Shown here piece by piece: positions 14,983 through 23,931 of a stretch of DNA of 64,000 bases. The first letter of the stretch is position 1, and every line of letters starts with the position of its first letter. The notes beneath the pieces are model-generated. The model ran no database searches and was not told where the DNA came from. It saw only the letters and a list, made by a program, of their open reading frames with translations. A program made the position numbers and the translations under genes. Source of the DNA: Mariprofundus micogutta (GTDB lineage: Bacteria; Pseudomonadota; Zetaproteobacteria; Mariprofundales; Mariprofundaceae); the NCBI RefSeq assembly GCF_001895085.1, contig NZ_BDFD01000013.1, forward strand, positions 1-64,000, written 5' to 3'.

Positions 14983-17900
14983 ATGATCCGCAAACTGATT
15001 GAATACTCGGTTCACAACCGTTTTCTCGTACTGATTGCCACTGTCATTATTGTTGTAGCAGGTATTCAGGCGATGCGGGCGACACCGCTGGATGCCATTC
15101 CCGATCTCTCCGATGTGCAGGTGATAGTCTTCACAGATTATGCCGGTCAGGCACCACAGGTGGTTGAAGATCAGGTCACCTATCCGCTGACCACAGCCAT
15201 GCTCTCTGTACCCAAAACCAAGGTGGTGCGTGGTTACTCATTCTTCGGATTCTCCATGGTCTATGTCATTTTCGAGGATAAGACAGATATGTACTGGGCG
15301 CGCACACGCGTGCTCGAATATCTGAATTATGCCCGTGATCGTTTGCCATCATCCGTATCTCCAAGGTTGGGGCCTGATGCCACCGGTGTCGGCTGGATCT
15401 ATGAATACGCACTGGTTGATAAAACCGGCAACCTCGACCTGGCTCAATTGCGTTCACTTCAAGACTGGTATATGCGCTACCCGCTGCAGACGGTTCAGGG
15501 TGTTGCTGAAGTGGCCTCCATCGGTGGATTTGTGAAACAGTACCAGGTCGAAGTTGATCCTGATGCCCTGGCCGCATTCAATATTCCTTTATCCAAAGTG
15601 AAACAGGCGATTGCGCGCAGTAATAATGATGTCGGTGGCCGATTAATTGAAATGGGCGAAACCGAATACATGGTTAGAGGCCTGGGTTATATCAAATCCA
15701 TTGCTGATCTTGAGATCACACCGATTGGCGTGGATACGCACGGAACGGCTATTTTTCTCAAGCAGGTGGCACATATTCACCTTGGCCCTGAACTTCGGCG
15801 TGGTGCGGCTGATCTGAACGGTGAGGGTGATGTTGCCGGCGGCGTGGTGGTCATGCGTTATGGTGAAAATGCTCTGACGACAATCGAGCATGTGCGTGAA
15901 AAACTGGATGAACTGGCCAAAGGGCTACCTGAAGGCGTGGAAATTGTACCTGTTTATGATCGTGGGGCATTGATTGAGCGCGCTGTTGATAATCTGGCTG
16001 AAAAGCTGATTGAAGAATCCATCGTTGTAGCTCTGATCTGCCTGATCTTCCTTATGCACGCCAGAAGTGCATTGGTTGCTATAGTTTCATTGCCCATAGG
16101 CATCCTGATGGCCTTCCTGATTATGCAGTGGCAAGGCATATCCGCCAACATCATGAGTCTGGGCGGTATCGCCATTGCTATTGGTGCCATGATTGATGGT
16201 GCGATTGTAATGATCGAGAATGCACACAAACATCTGGAACGTGCCGGGGAAGATCTATCTACATCGGCCCGCTGGGATGCTGTGTTGGCTTCCACCAAGG
16301 AAGTCGGACCGGCACTGTTTTTCAGCCTGCTGATAATCACTGTCTCCTTCCTTCCTGTATTCACACTTGAGGCTCAGGAGGGCCGGCTCTTCTCGCCACT
16401 GGCCTTTACCAAGACCTACTCCATGGCCGCAGCAGCTTTGCTGGCTGTGACACTGGTGCCGGTGCTGATGGGGCTGTTCATTCGTGGACGCATTCCATCT
16501 GAAGAGCGTAATCCGCTGAACCGTATTCTGAAGAAGCTGCATACACCGCTGTTGAATCTGGCGGTTAAAGCACGGGCACTGACCGTGGTGCTGGCTGTCG
16601 CGCTGCTGGCAGTTAGTGCATACCCGGTGATGAAAACAGGTTCGGAATTTATGCCGCCACTGGATGAGGGAGACATTCTCTACATGCCGACGACATACCC
16701 CGGCATTTCGATTACCAAGGCTCGTGAGTTGTTGCAGCAAACTGACCGTATTCTGAAAACCTTCCCTGAGGTGGAATCGGTGTTCGGCAAAGTCGGACGT
16801 GCTGAAACGGCCACTGATCCTGCACCACTGGCCATGCTGGAAACCACGGTCAGACTCAAGGATAAGAAAGATTGGCCCGATCCGGATAAAACGACACGAC
16901 AGCTGATGGATGAGATGGATGCGGCGATCAAGTTCCCGGGTCTGGCCAATGCCTGGACTTATCCGATCAAAACACGCATCGACATGCTTTCCACCGGCAT
17001 CAAAACACCCATCGGCATCAAAGTCTCCGGCCCTGATCTGAAAACTCTGGAGAAAGTCGCTGGTGACATTGAACAGGTGTTGAAAACCCATCCGGATACT
17101 CTCTCTGCTTTTGCTGACAAGGCGGCTGGTGGCTATTACCTCGATTTCGATATCAAACGCGAAGAGGCAGCGCGATACGGGCTGACCGTTGGTGATGTTC
17201 AGGATGTAATTACCAGTGCCATCGGTGGTATGAATGTCACACACACCATTGAAGGCCTGGAGCGTTATCCGGTTAACGTGCGTTACCCGCGTGAATTGCG
17301 TGACAATATCCAGTCATTAAAACGTGTGCTGGTGCCAACACCAACTGGTGCACAGGTCCCGCTATCGCTTGTTGCCGATCTTGAACTCAGGCGTGGCCCA
17401 CCATCCATCAAGACCGAAAATGCACGTCCAAACGCCTGGGTCTATGTCGATATCAAAACCAGTGATATTGGTGGCTTTGTACGGGAAGCGAAACAGATCG
17501 TAGATGAGCAAGTGAAGTTGCCAGCCGGTTATACCATTGGGTGGTCCGGCCAGTTCGAGTACATGGAAAGGGCCGCAGCTAAGCTGAAACTCGTTATTCC
17601 GGCAACATTGCTGATCATCTTCCTGCTGCTCTGGTTCAACTTCCGCAATATGGCGGCACCGGTTGTCGTGATGCTATCTATTCCGTTCGCCATGGTTGGC
17701 GGCTTCTGGCTGGTCTGGTGGCTGGGTTACAACCTTTCGGTCGCTGTCGCTGTCGGTTTTATTGCCCTGGCAGGCGTTGCCGCCGAAATCGGCGTGCTTG
17801 TACTTACGTTTATTGATCAGGCAGTAGCTGAAAGGCGAGCTGAAGTAACGGGGCCACTCAACAGAGAGTCATTATGGCAAGCGGTTCAGGAAGGCGTAGC

Positions 17901-18123
17901 TCAACGTGTGCGCCCCATTGCCATGACCGCGACAGCGGTAATAGCAGGCCTGCTACCCATCATGTGGGGCAGTGGCACGGGCTCGGATGTTATGCAGCGC
18001 ATCGCAGCCCCCATGATCGGCGGCATGGTCACCACCACCATCCTCTGTCTGATCGTATTACCGGTGATCTACGGGTTAATTCTGCAATGGAAGGAAAAAT
18101 CAGCACAGAAGGAGGCGACATGA
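14983..18123 (+). CDS. cusA: Cu(I)/Ag(I) RND efflux pump (CusA, HME family)
   Basis: This 1046-residue inner-membrane RND proton antiporter has 12 predicted TM segments and two large periplasmic loops. TM4 carries DGAIVMIENAHK, as in CusA. The three methionines that ladder copper through CusA (Met573, Met623 and Met672 in E. coli numbering) appear to be present in DILYMPTT, PLAMLETT and RIDMLSTG. This supports Cu/Ag rather than divalent metals. The stop overlaps the next ATG (ATGA), giving coupling to the DUF411 gene. Confidence 0.94.
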   Translation: MIRKLIEYSVHNRFLVLIATVIIVVAGIQAMRATPLDAIPDLSDVQVIVFTDYAGQAPQVVEDQVTYPLTTAMLSVPKTKVVRGYSFFGFSMVYVIFEDKTDMYWARTRVLEYLNYARDRLPSSVSPRLGPDATGVGWIYEYALVDKTGNLDLAQLRSLQDWYMRYPLQTVQGVAEVASIGGFVKQYQVEVDPDALAAFNIPLSKVKQAIARSNNDVGGRLIEMGETEYMVRGLGYIKSIADLEITPIGVDTHGTAIFLKQVAHIHLGPELRRGAADLNGEGDVAGGVVVMRYGENALTTIEHVREKLDELAKGLPEGVEIVPVYDRGALIERAVDNLAEKLIEESIVVALICLIFLMHARSALVAIVSLPIGILMAFLIMQWQGISANIMSLGGIAIAIGAMIDGAIVMIENAHKHLERAGEDLSTSARWDAVLASTKEVGPALFFSLLIITVSFLPVFTLEAQEGRLFSPLAFTKTYSMAAAALLAVTLVPVLMGLFIRGRIPSEERNPLNRILKKLHTPLLNLAVKARALTVVLAVALLAVSAYPVMKTGSEFMPPLDEGDILYMPTTYPGISITKARELLQQTDRILKTFPEVESVFGKVGRAETATDPAPLAMLETTVRLKDKKDWPDPDKTTRQLMDEMDAAIKFPGLANAWTYPIKTRIDMLSTGIKTPIGIKVSGPDLKTLEKVAGDIEQVLKTHPDTLSAFADKAAGGYYLDFDIKREEAARYGLTVGDVQDVITSAIGGMNVTHTIEGLERYPVNVRYPRELRDNIQSLKRVLVPTPTGAQVPLSLVADLELRRGPPSIKTENARPNAWVYVDIKTSDIGGFVREAKQIVDEQVKLPAGYTIGWSGQFEYMERAAAKLKLVIPATLLIIFLLLWFNFRNMAAPVVVMLSIPFAMVGGFWLVWWLGYNLSVAVAVGFIALAGVAAEIGVLVLTFIDQAVAERRAEVTGPLNRESLWQAVQEGVAQRVRPIAMTATAVIAGLLPIMWGSGTGSDVMQRIAAPMIGGMVTTTILCLIVLPVIYGLILQWKEKSAQKEAT

Positions 18124-18608
18124 AATATCACATGAGAATAACTCTGTTGTGGCCGCTATTCCTGGTTGGCGTGATGCTTGCCGGTTGTGAGGCATCTAGC
18201 GCAACTAAACCTGCAGCGGTTGTTTCTGAATCCAAAGCCGAGATCGTAATGTTTAAATCAGAGGGCTGTGAATGCTGTGCTGGCTGGGCTGAACACATGC
18301 GTAATGCAGGTTTTAACGTCGTTGAGAAAAAGCAGAACGACATGGATCTCATCAAGACCAAGTACGGAGTACCGGAAAAACTTTCATCCTGTCACACCGC
18401 AATTGTGGATGGCTATGTTATTGAAGGCCATGTACCAGCGAATGATGTGGCTCGTCTTCTCAAAGATAGACCAAAAGTAACAGGCCTTACCGCGCCCGGC
18501 ATGCCAATGAAATCACCCGGCATGCAGGCAGGGGGACAATCACCTGAAAATTATGACGTATTCACCTTTGATGAGGTTGGAAAATCAAATGTTTTTACTA
18601 GTTATTAA
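18120..18608 (+). CDS. DUF411 metal-binding lipoprotein
   Basis: The 162-residue protein has a lipoprotein signal with lipobox LAGC at about residue 22. A DUF411 domain follows: MFKSEGCECCAGWAEHMRNAG and YGVPEKLSSCHTAIVDGYVIEGHVPA. The CxCC cysteines plus the later Cys and His are likely copper ligands. Such proteins (often labelled CopG-like) accompany copper resistance operons. GGAGG precedes ATG 18120, which overlaps the cusA stop. The last about 20 residues (NYDVFTFDEVGKSNVFTSY) are an extra tail. Confidence 0.85.
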   Translation: MKYHMRITLLWPLFLVGVMLAGCEASSATKPAAVVSESKAEIVMFKSEGCECCAGWAEHMRNAGFNVVEKKQNDMDLIKTKYGVPEKLSSCHTAIVDGYVIEGHVPANDVARLLKDRPKVTGLTAPGMPMKSPGMQAGGQSPENYDVFTFDEVGKSNVFTSY

Positions 18609-18624
18609 GACGGAGAGAAGAGCT

Positions 18625-18666
18625 ATGGATTCACACGTTAGAAAAATGAATAAGGAGGAGTTATGA
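18625..18666 (+). CDS. 13-residue leader ORF, translation-coupled
   Basis: A GGAGAGAAGAG ribosome binding site precedes ATG 18625. The tiny frame (MDSHVRKMNKEEL) ends at TGA that overlaps the start of the next gene (ATGA at 18663-18666). Its own codons AAG GAG GAG form the ribosome binding site of that gene. This is a typical coupling arrangement. Whether the peptide itself matters is unknown. Confidence 0.4.
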   Translation: MDSHVRKMNKEEL

Positions 18667-18812
18667 ACAAAATGTTGGCAGTTGCGATGGTGCTGGTCGC
18701 AACCTGGATAGGCGGCTGCTCAAGTATGCATGACGGAAAAGGCTGGGAACACAAGGGCGACCCTATAACGCATGAGAACAATCAATCTGATGTTTTTGAA
18801 CATCGACATTAA
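18663..18812 (+). CDS. Small lipoprotein (49 aa) of the Cu/Ag operon
   Basis: MNKMLAVAMVLVATWIGGC is a lipoprotein signal ending in lipobox IGGC. The short mature part is His/Asp-rich (MHDGKGWEHKGD...FEHRH). AAGGAGGAG lies directly upstream of ATG 18663. It has the same plan as the 54-residue lipoproteins that follow the two czcA genes (46573, 56195). Small His-rich lipoproteins thus recur after each RND pump in this window. The role is unknown, probably envelope metal binding. Confidence 0.65.
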   Translation: MNKMLAVAMVLVATWIGGCSSMHDGKGWEHKGDPITHENNQSDVFEHRH

Positions 18813-18824
18813 AGGAGAAAAAAC

Positions 18825-19385
18825 ATGAAAAAATCAATGATTATTTTGACAGCTATTATGGCAATGGCAACTGCACAACCAGCTTTGGCTGCTGGAGATA
18901 CCCATCACATGGGTGGTCATATGCAAGGAGACCACCATAACGGAGACATGCAGAAGCATGGAAAGCATGGAGATATGGATAAAATGCAGGGCATGAAAGG
19001 TGATATGAGCCAGATGAAAGGCGCATTTCTCGTTAAAAAAGAGATTGATGGTTACACGGTTAGTTTCCATGTCATGAAAGCGAAAGAAGGCATGCAGCAT
19101 GGAGGAACGCATAATTTCATGGCTAAAGTTGAAAAGGATGACAAAGCACTGACTAATCTGGTGGTAAATTCGAAAGTCACACATCCGAATAATAAATCTG
19201 AATCAAAAATGCTGATGAAGATGGGTGATTGGTATATGGCAGGTTACGACCTTGGCCATGAGGGCCAGCATCAGTTGATGGTGCTGTTTAAGACCGCTGA
19301 TGGGAAGAAGCACTTCATCGGTACCAACTATCCAGAGAATAAACATCAATATCACGATGAAGAAGATGCGAAGGAAAGCGAATAA
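18825..19385 (+). CDS. Periplasmic His/Met-rich protein, paralogue of the 20103 gene
   Basis: The 186-residue protein has a cleavable signal (ends QPALA, about residue 22) and a His/Met-rich linker (HHMGGHMQGDHHNGDMQKH..., about 25-65) suited to copper binding. A C-terminal domain follows (GAFLVKKEIDGYTVSFHVM...VTHPNNKSESKMLMKMGDWYMAGYDL). The domain recurs in the protein at 20103 and resembles FixH/YtkA-like beta-sandwich proteins only loosely. GGAG precedes the ATG. It is probably part of the cus transcript. Confidence 0.65.
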   Translation: MKKSMIILTAIMAMATAQPALAAGDTHHMGGHMQGDHHNGDMQKHGKHGDMDKMQGMKGDMSQMKGAFLVKKEIDGYTVSFHVMKAKEGMQHGGTHNFMAKVEKDDKALTNLVVNSKVTHPNNKSESKMLMKMGDWYMAGYDLGHEGQHQLMVLFKTADGKKHFIGTNYPENKHQYHDEEDAKESE

Positions 19386-19504
19386 AGCTATGGCTAATAG
19401 ATAGTAATTCAACGTATGGGATACCCTGGTTGTTGCAGGGGATCCTGAGGCTGAGTGATGAAGTCTTATCAGTTGCAGGCGATCCAAGTAGCAAGGAGTA
19501 AATC

Positions 19505-19714
19505 ATGAATAGCAACTCCTGCCTAGTGTGTAGAAGTACAGTAACTTTGTACGACCATAGACACGAAGATGATGTTTATTATTTCTGCTGCTGGCAATGC
19601 AGGGAAAGCTTTTTGGAGCGGCCGGATTTATATAGCCAAAGTAATGACTTGGTCAAAGATAACATGTTTCAAAAGTGGATATGTTTTTTGTTTGAAAGAA
19701 AGGAAAAGCCATGA
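19505..19714 (+). CDS. YHS/TRASH-type metal-binding protein
   Basis: The 69-residue protein shows CLVCRSTV...YYFCCWQCRESFLERPDLY, a treble-clef YHS/TRASH zinc-finger pattern (CxxC then FCxxxC). In metal operons this is linked to sensing or handing over copper or zinc. AAGGAG lies 6 bases before the ATG. Its stop overlaps the start of the PII gene (ATGA at 19711-19714). An extra Cys (FCCWQC) is present. Confidence 0.75.
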   Translation: MNSNSCLVCRSTVTLYDHRHEDDVYYFCCWQCRESFLERPDLYSQSNDLVKDNMFQKWICFLFERKEKP

Positions 19715-20048
19715 AATACAGAAAGTTCAATGCCATTATAAGTTCTTTAAATCTGGAAAAAGTCGAATCGGCATTGCGGGATTTAATGGTGTCAGGTATC
19801 AGTATTACTCAGGTTCAAGGCTATGGAGAATACCATGACTTCTATAAGCCGGACATGATGTGCAGTCATGCTCGAATTGAGATTTTTTGTCATAAATTCG
19901 AAGCTGAGGCAATTGCCCAATGCATTATGGATGCAGCACATATTGGTCAGCCCGGTGACGGTATCCTCCCATTCTTCCAGTCGAGACAGTGTTTCGCATC
20001 CGCACTAAAAGCGAAACTTCCTCTGATGAGGGTACAACAGGCACTTAA
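19711..20048 (+). pseudogene. PII-type protein of the metal-operon group (PII-NG-like), frameshifted
   Basis: The frame from ATG 19711 encodes a PII fold (MKYRKFNAIISSLNLEKVE..., T-loop region QGYGEYHDFYKPDM, then ARIEIFCHKFEAEAIAQCIM...GQPGDGI). After GDGIL near 19969 it loses similarity. The -1 frame then gives the classical PII ending LPVETVFRIRTKSETSSDEG and stops at 20046-20048. One added base in the CTCCCATT stretch would restore the 112-residue protein. PII-NG proteins sit beside heavy-metal RND pumps and probably tune them to metabolite or metal state. It is either a broken gene or a one-base sequence error. Confidence 0.75.
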
Positions 20049-20102
20049 GTTTATCAGGATGATAAGCAGTGCTATGACTTTAGGTTGGCAGGGAGAATTA
20101 AC

Positions 20103-20591
20103 ATGAGTAAAGACTTGGCAATTTCAGTAATCATTATGTTACTCGGTAATATTCAACCGAGTTGGGCTGGTGATGGGTCTCATGATGAGAAGCATCATAA
20201 CAATGTAGATACACTGTATGAAAAAAGCACTGAGTATATGCATACGGAAAACATGAAGGGACTCTTGTTAAAGAAAGAGGTCGTTGATGGATATCACCTA
20301 ACTTTCCATGTGATGAAAGCAGAAAAAGACGAAGTGCAGGGCTGCGAGTTCCGGTTCATGTTCAGGGTTGAACAGAATGGGGCGATGGTTCAAAACGTAA
20401 TTGTGAACTCCAGAGTCAGGCACCCCAATAATCAGTCAGAATCAAAAATGATGGTTAAAACAGGTGACTGGTATACAGCCGCATATGACCTGACTCATCC
20501 AGGTGAACATGAACTTATAGTGTTGTTCAAAGTGAAAGATGACTCGAAGCATTCAGCTAAGGTGACTTATATGGTTGAGAAGAAGGAGTAG
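20103..20591 (+). CDS. Periplasmic protein, paralogue of the 18825 gene
   Basis: The 162-residue protein has a signal peptide (ends IQPSWAG, about 22) and a short His-rich stretch (HDEKHHNN). It carries the same domain as the 18825 protein: GLLLKKEVVDGYHLTFHVMKAE...VRHPNNQSESKMMVKTGDWYTAAYDLTHPGEHELIVLFK. GGGAGAATTAAC places the start at ATG 20103 rather than an upstream in-frame ATG. It lacks the Met-rich linker of its paralogue, so the two probably differ in metal loading. The function is not known. Confidence 0.65.
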   Translation: MSKDLAISVIIMLLGNIQPSWAGDGSHDEKHHNNVDTLYEKSTEYMHTENMKGLLLKKEVVDGYHLTFHVMKAEKDEVQGCEFRFMFRVEQNGAMVQNVIVNSRVRHPNNQSESKMMVKTGDWYTAAYDLTHPGEHELIVLFKVKDDSKHSAKVTYMVEKKE

Positions 20592-20594
20592 GCG

Positions 20595-20984
20595 ATGAAA
20601 ACATTGATTTTAGGAAGCCTGTCCTTACTTATTCTAGCTAATTGCAGTGAACCACAACAGACTGATTCCAGGCAAGACGATTACCCATCCCCGGTAGTAG
20701 TCCAAGCAGATGCAGGGAAGGGTCTTGATGTTTTTTTAGCAAAATGTGCCCTGTGCCATGGCAAGTCTGGTAAAGGTAGTAATCAAGGTCCGCCGTTGGT
20801 GCATAACATTTACAGACCCGATCATCACAGCGATTACAGTGTTGAAAGAGCCGTAAAGTTTGGCGTTCAAAGCCATCATTGGGGCTTTGGGAATATGCCT
20901 CCAATTCCAGGCTTGAGTCAGGAGGATATTAAGCATTTAGTCGCTTATATTCGTAAGGAACAGAACAAGGCAGGCATTCAATAG
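20595..20984 (+). CDS. Monoheme c-type cytochrome lipoprotein
   Basis: The 129-residue protein has a lipoprotein-like signal (ILANC, about residue 17) and a heme motif CALCH (about residues 52-56). A likely axial Met sits in FGNMPPIPGLS. The fold is a class I cytochrome c with the usual C-terminal helix (DIKHLVAYIRKEQNK). It would be anchored on the periplasmic side and carry electrons. It starts 3 bases after the preceding gene, so it belongs to the same operon, tying electron transfer to the copper genes. Confidence 0.85.
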   Translation: MKTLILGSLSLLILANCSEPQQTDSRQDDYPSPVVVQADAGKGLDVFLAKCALCHGKSGKGSNQGPPLVHNIYRPDHHSDYSVERAVKFGVQSHHWGFGNMPPIPGLSQEDIKHLVAYIRKEQNKAGIQ

Positions 20985-21048
20985 CTGTGTCTTTATTTTC
21001 TATGAAAGCACTTACTGACAGCAAGTTATTATGCGAGGTGATCATACT

Positions 21049-22512
21049 ATGATTTTCAAAGGACTTTCAGGACGTATCGCACTTTGGTTTCTTGCAGTTT
21101 TTGTATTTGTCGCATTTGTTGGATGGCATCAGTTACGGGATATCACATCCATTCATAATAAGGCTACAGAATTGGAAATGGTAAATCACCAGAGCCATCG
21201 TTTGCATGAACTTGAGACAGGCATTCGCAAGCTGATTGATATTGTACGCAACTATTTAATCACAGGCTCTGCATATCATATCAGGGACTTTCGGGATGCA
21301 GATAATAGGGTTCAGCGTATTATTGACCATGCTCGGGCAAATGGTATTGAAGTGAGCAAAGTGGAAAGCACTTTAAAAGATGTCTCAATGTTGGCGAGCA
21401 AGATTTTCGCATTACCTTTTTCAACAGGCAATATGGAAGGCCCTATCCTCATGCAGGAAATTGATGAGAAACTAGGAGAGTTATCACAGTCCTTATCCAG
21501 CAGACACCATGAGATGGATGAATCCGTCAATCAATCCATGAGCATGGTTTCAGGGCTGCATGTGGACATGAGATACGACATCATGGTTTCACTGATTCTA
21601 TTGTTTGGACTGCTATTAGGTCTAAGTGTTTACCTATATTTGCGAATGATTCATCCGATAATTCTGTTGCGCCGGGAAGTAGGCCGGATTGAAAATGGTG
21701 ATTTTTCACCGGTAAGCCCTGATCTGGGCGACAATGAGCTTGGAACACTATCCCTAGCGCTAAATTCAATGGGGCAAACACTATTGCACAGGAATGATGA
21801 ATTGGTTCAGGCGAAAAGTCTGGCCGCACATCAGGAAAAAATGCATGCACTGGGTCTTATGACTGCAAGTATCGCTCATGAGGTTGGCAACCCCTTAACC
21901 GCAACGGCTGCGTTGCTTGATCTAGCCAGACACAAGCTATCCAGAGGTGAGCATGATGCTGCAGATAAACCTCTCAATGAAGCGGTGCAGGAATTGAGAC
22001 GAACAGAGATGATGATCAACAATATCCTGGATTACGGTAGAATATCTTCACAGGAAAGTGAGCCAGTGAATCTGGATGCTGTAATTGAAAGTGCCGTTCA
22101 GCTGGTGCGATTGTCGTCTAAACCAAATGGCATAAGGCTGATTAGTCATAAAGATTCCAATCTTCCGTCTGCATGCGGAAACATAGATATGTTGAGGCAG
22201 GTGATGGTCAATCTCTTGCTCAATGCTGTAGATGCATGCCAAGCTAATGGAGAGATTTGTATCGAGTCTCATAGTGATGATCAATATGTATATGCCGATG
22301 TTGTTGATCAGGGTGAAGGTGTACCTGAATCTATGGCTGAAGAAATTTTCTCTCCGTTGTTCAGTACCAAGCCGAAAGGAGAGGGGACCGGGCTTGGGCT
22401 GTCCATAAGTCGAGATCTGATGCGAAAAATGTCCGGTGAGTTGGAGTTGATAGCAGGTGATGCCAAAGAGTGTCGATTCCGTTTAAGTATTCCATTGATG
22501 AGTGAGGATTAA
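21049..22512 (+). CDS. Membrane sensor histidine kinase (NtrB/ZraS-like)
   Basis: The 487-residue kinase has TM1 (about 8-25), a periplasmic sensor of about 150 residues and TM2 (about 178-200). HAMP and HisKA follow, with the phospho-acceptor in SIAHEVGNPLTATAA (His near 277). The ATPase domain contains NLLLNAVDACQ and GTGLGLSISRDLM. The pairing with a sigma-54 activator and the metal setting suggest an envelope-metal sensor of ZraS type, an inference. ATG 21049 follows GCGAGGTG. The stop lies one base before the regulator ATG. Confidence 0.9.
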   Translation: MIFKGLSGRIALWFLAVFVFVAFVGWHQLRDITSIHNKATELEMVNHQSHRLHELETGIRKLIDIVRNYLITGSAYHIRDFRDADNRVQRIIDHARANGIEVSKVESTLKDVSMLASKIFALPFSTGNMEGPILMQEIDEKLGELSQSLSSRHHEMDESVNQSMSMVSGLHVDMRYDIMVSLILLFGLLLGLSVYLYLRMIHPIILLRREVGRIENGDFSPVSPDLGDNELGTLSLALNSMGQTLLHRNDELVQAKSLAAHQEKMHALGLMTASIAHEVGNPLTATAALLDLARHKLSRGEHDAADKPLNEAVQELRRTEMMINNILDYGRISSQESEPVNLDAVIESAVQLVRLSSKPNGIRLISHKDSNLPSACGNIDMLRQVMVNLLLNAVDACQANGEICIESHSDDQYVYADVVDQGEGVPESMAEEIFSPLFSTKPKGEGTGLGLSISRDLMRKMSGELELIAGDAKECRFRLSIPLMSED

Positions 22513-22513
22513 C

Positions 22514-23794
22514 ATGCAGATACTGATCGTTGAAGATGAAGTACATATTCGCAGTAGTATTGCTGAAATGTTAGCTGACGAGGGCTATACAGTGCTTGAG
22601 GCGGGTTCAGTTGAAGAGGGCATCAGGATAGTAGATCAGGAAGCTCCCTCAGTAGTGTTGAGTGACATTAATCTACCTGATGGTGATGGTTTTAGGATAT
22701 TGCACTACTGCAAAAGCCAGGGGCATCCTTGCTCTGTACTGTTTATGACCGCTTTTGGTAACAGGGAATTAGCGATTCAGGCGATTACAGAAGGAGCGGA
22801 CGACTATATCTCCAAGCCAATTCGCTTTGATGAGCTATTTGCCCGACTGCACAGGATCAAGGAGATGCAAAACCTCAGGGGGCAAGTTCAGAGGAAAGTT
22901 GCCAGGAAAGTTGCTGAGAGCGAATTGTCGATACTGGGTGATTCGCGACCAATGCAACTTGTACGCCGTATCGCTGAAAAAGCATCAGAATCACATGCCC
23001 CGTTATTGATCACAGGTGAGACAGGAACAGGAAAAGGTCTGTTAGCCAAACTGATACATACGAGCAGCACGAGAAAAGAACATCCTCTAATTTCCATTAA
23101 CTGCGCATCGATTCCGGAAAACCTTCTCGAATCAGAGTTGTTTGGATATAGAAAAGGAGCATTTACTGGTGCAGATAGAAACAAACAAGGTTTGCTGGAG
23201 GAGGTTGGTGATGGGACATTGTTTTTAGATGAAATCGGAGAAATGCCTTCAGCACTGCAGGCCAAGCTATTACATGTGTTAGATGATGGGGCATTTCGCC
23301 CACTGGGAGGAATGAAAAGCCAACGATTTAAAGGCAGAGTTATTGCAGCTACTAATGTTGACCTGGAAGAGAAAATCGGACAAAAAGAGTTCCGAGAAGA
23401 TTTATATTATCGTCTCTCAGTGTTAACTATCGAGATGCCTCCACTGCGTCATCGAATTGAAGATATCATAATATTGGCAGAAAGGATTTATGCAGTCCTT
23501 GCCGAAGAGATGGGGTGTTCTGAGACCCGGCTACCATTTAATATGGTTGATCAACTGCAATCTCAACCATGGCCGGGCAACGTCAGGCAGCTGAGGAATT
23601 ATCTGGAGAGGATGCTAATTTTGGATGGAGATACCGATGTTACATTGGCTAGTCCGAACTTGGCTGAGGCACTCCATCGTTTTGAGAAATCATTTATTGA
23701 ACGAACAATAGCTGAATGCTCTGACGATAAGCAGAAGGCAGCTGATCAGTTGGAGATAGGACTTTCCACACTGTATCGTAAGCTGGAAGCCTAA
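22514..23794 (+). CDS. Sigma-54-dependent response regulator (NtrC family)
   Basis: The 426-residue regulator has a receiver domain with phospho-accepting Asp51 (LSDINLPDG). The AAA+ domain carries Walker A GETGTGKG (about 168), the sigma-54 contact loop GAFTGA (about 214) and FLDEIGEM (Walker B). A C-terminal Fis-type HTH follows (DKQKAADQLEIGLSTLYRKL). Start ATG 22514 has GAGGATTAAC in front. It is the partner of the kinase just upstream. A sigma-54 promoter lies 99 bases after its stop, so the gene at 23932 is its likely target. Confidence 0.93.
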   Translation: MQILIVEDEVHIRSSIAEMLADEGYTVLEAGSVEEGIRIVDQEAPSVVLSDINLPDGDGFRILHYCKSQGHPCSVLFMTAFGNRELAIQAITEGADDYISKPIRFDELFARLHRIKEMQNLRGQVQRKVARKVAESELSILGDSRPMQLVRRIAEKASESHAPLLITGETGTGKGLLAKLIHTSSTRKEHPLISINCASIPENLLESELFGYRKGAFTGADRNKQGLLEEVGDGTLFLDEIGEMPSALQAKLLHVLDDGAFRPLGGMKSQRFKGRVIAATNVDLEEKIGQKEFREDLYYRLSVLTIEMPPLRHRIEDIIILAERIYAVLAEEMGCSETRLPFNMVDQLQSQPWPGNVRQLRNYLERMLILDGDTDVTLASPNLAEALHRFEKSFIERTIAECSDDKQKAADQLEIGLSTLYRKLEA

Positions 23795-23815
23795 TTCCCG
23801 TAAGTGGGAATCAGG
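23790..23815 (+). terminator. Hairpin overlapping the regulator's stop codon
   Basis: CCTAATTCCC pairs with GGGAATCAGG (9 of 10 positions) around GTAAGT. There is no T-run, so it is a weak intrinsic terminator or a 3' stabilising hairpin. It separates the two-component genes from the sigma-54 promoter. Confidence 0.45.
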
Positions 23816-23892
23816 CTATGATAAATTCTCATCTCTGGTAGTGGAGTACTGTAAATACGTTGCTATATATTGCCTTTTCATATCCTATGTTT

Positions 23893-23908
23893 TGGCACAA
23901 AAGCTGCG
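23893..23908 (+). promoter_or_regulatory. Sigma-54 (-24/-12) promoter
   Basis: TGGCACA-AAAG-CTGCG matches the TGGCACR-N4-TTGCW consensus, with invariant GG and GC ten bases apart. It is the only strong match noticed near this locus. It lies 24 bases before the start codon of the outer-membrane protein gene and directly downstream of an NtrC-family activator gene. Confidence 0.75.
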
Positions 23909-23931
23909 AATGGTGTTCAATAGGAGAATCT

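Noticed and set aside
16255-17244. 329-codon open frame on the minus strand opposite cusA
   Set aside because: It lies wholly inside cusA, has no ribosome binding site and a His/Arg/Gln-rich composition typical of antisense reading. The same holds for other long antisense frames under cusA, czcA and copA.
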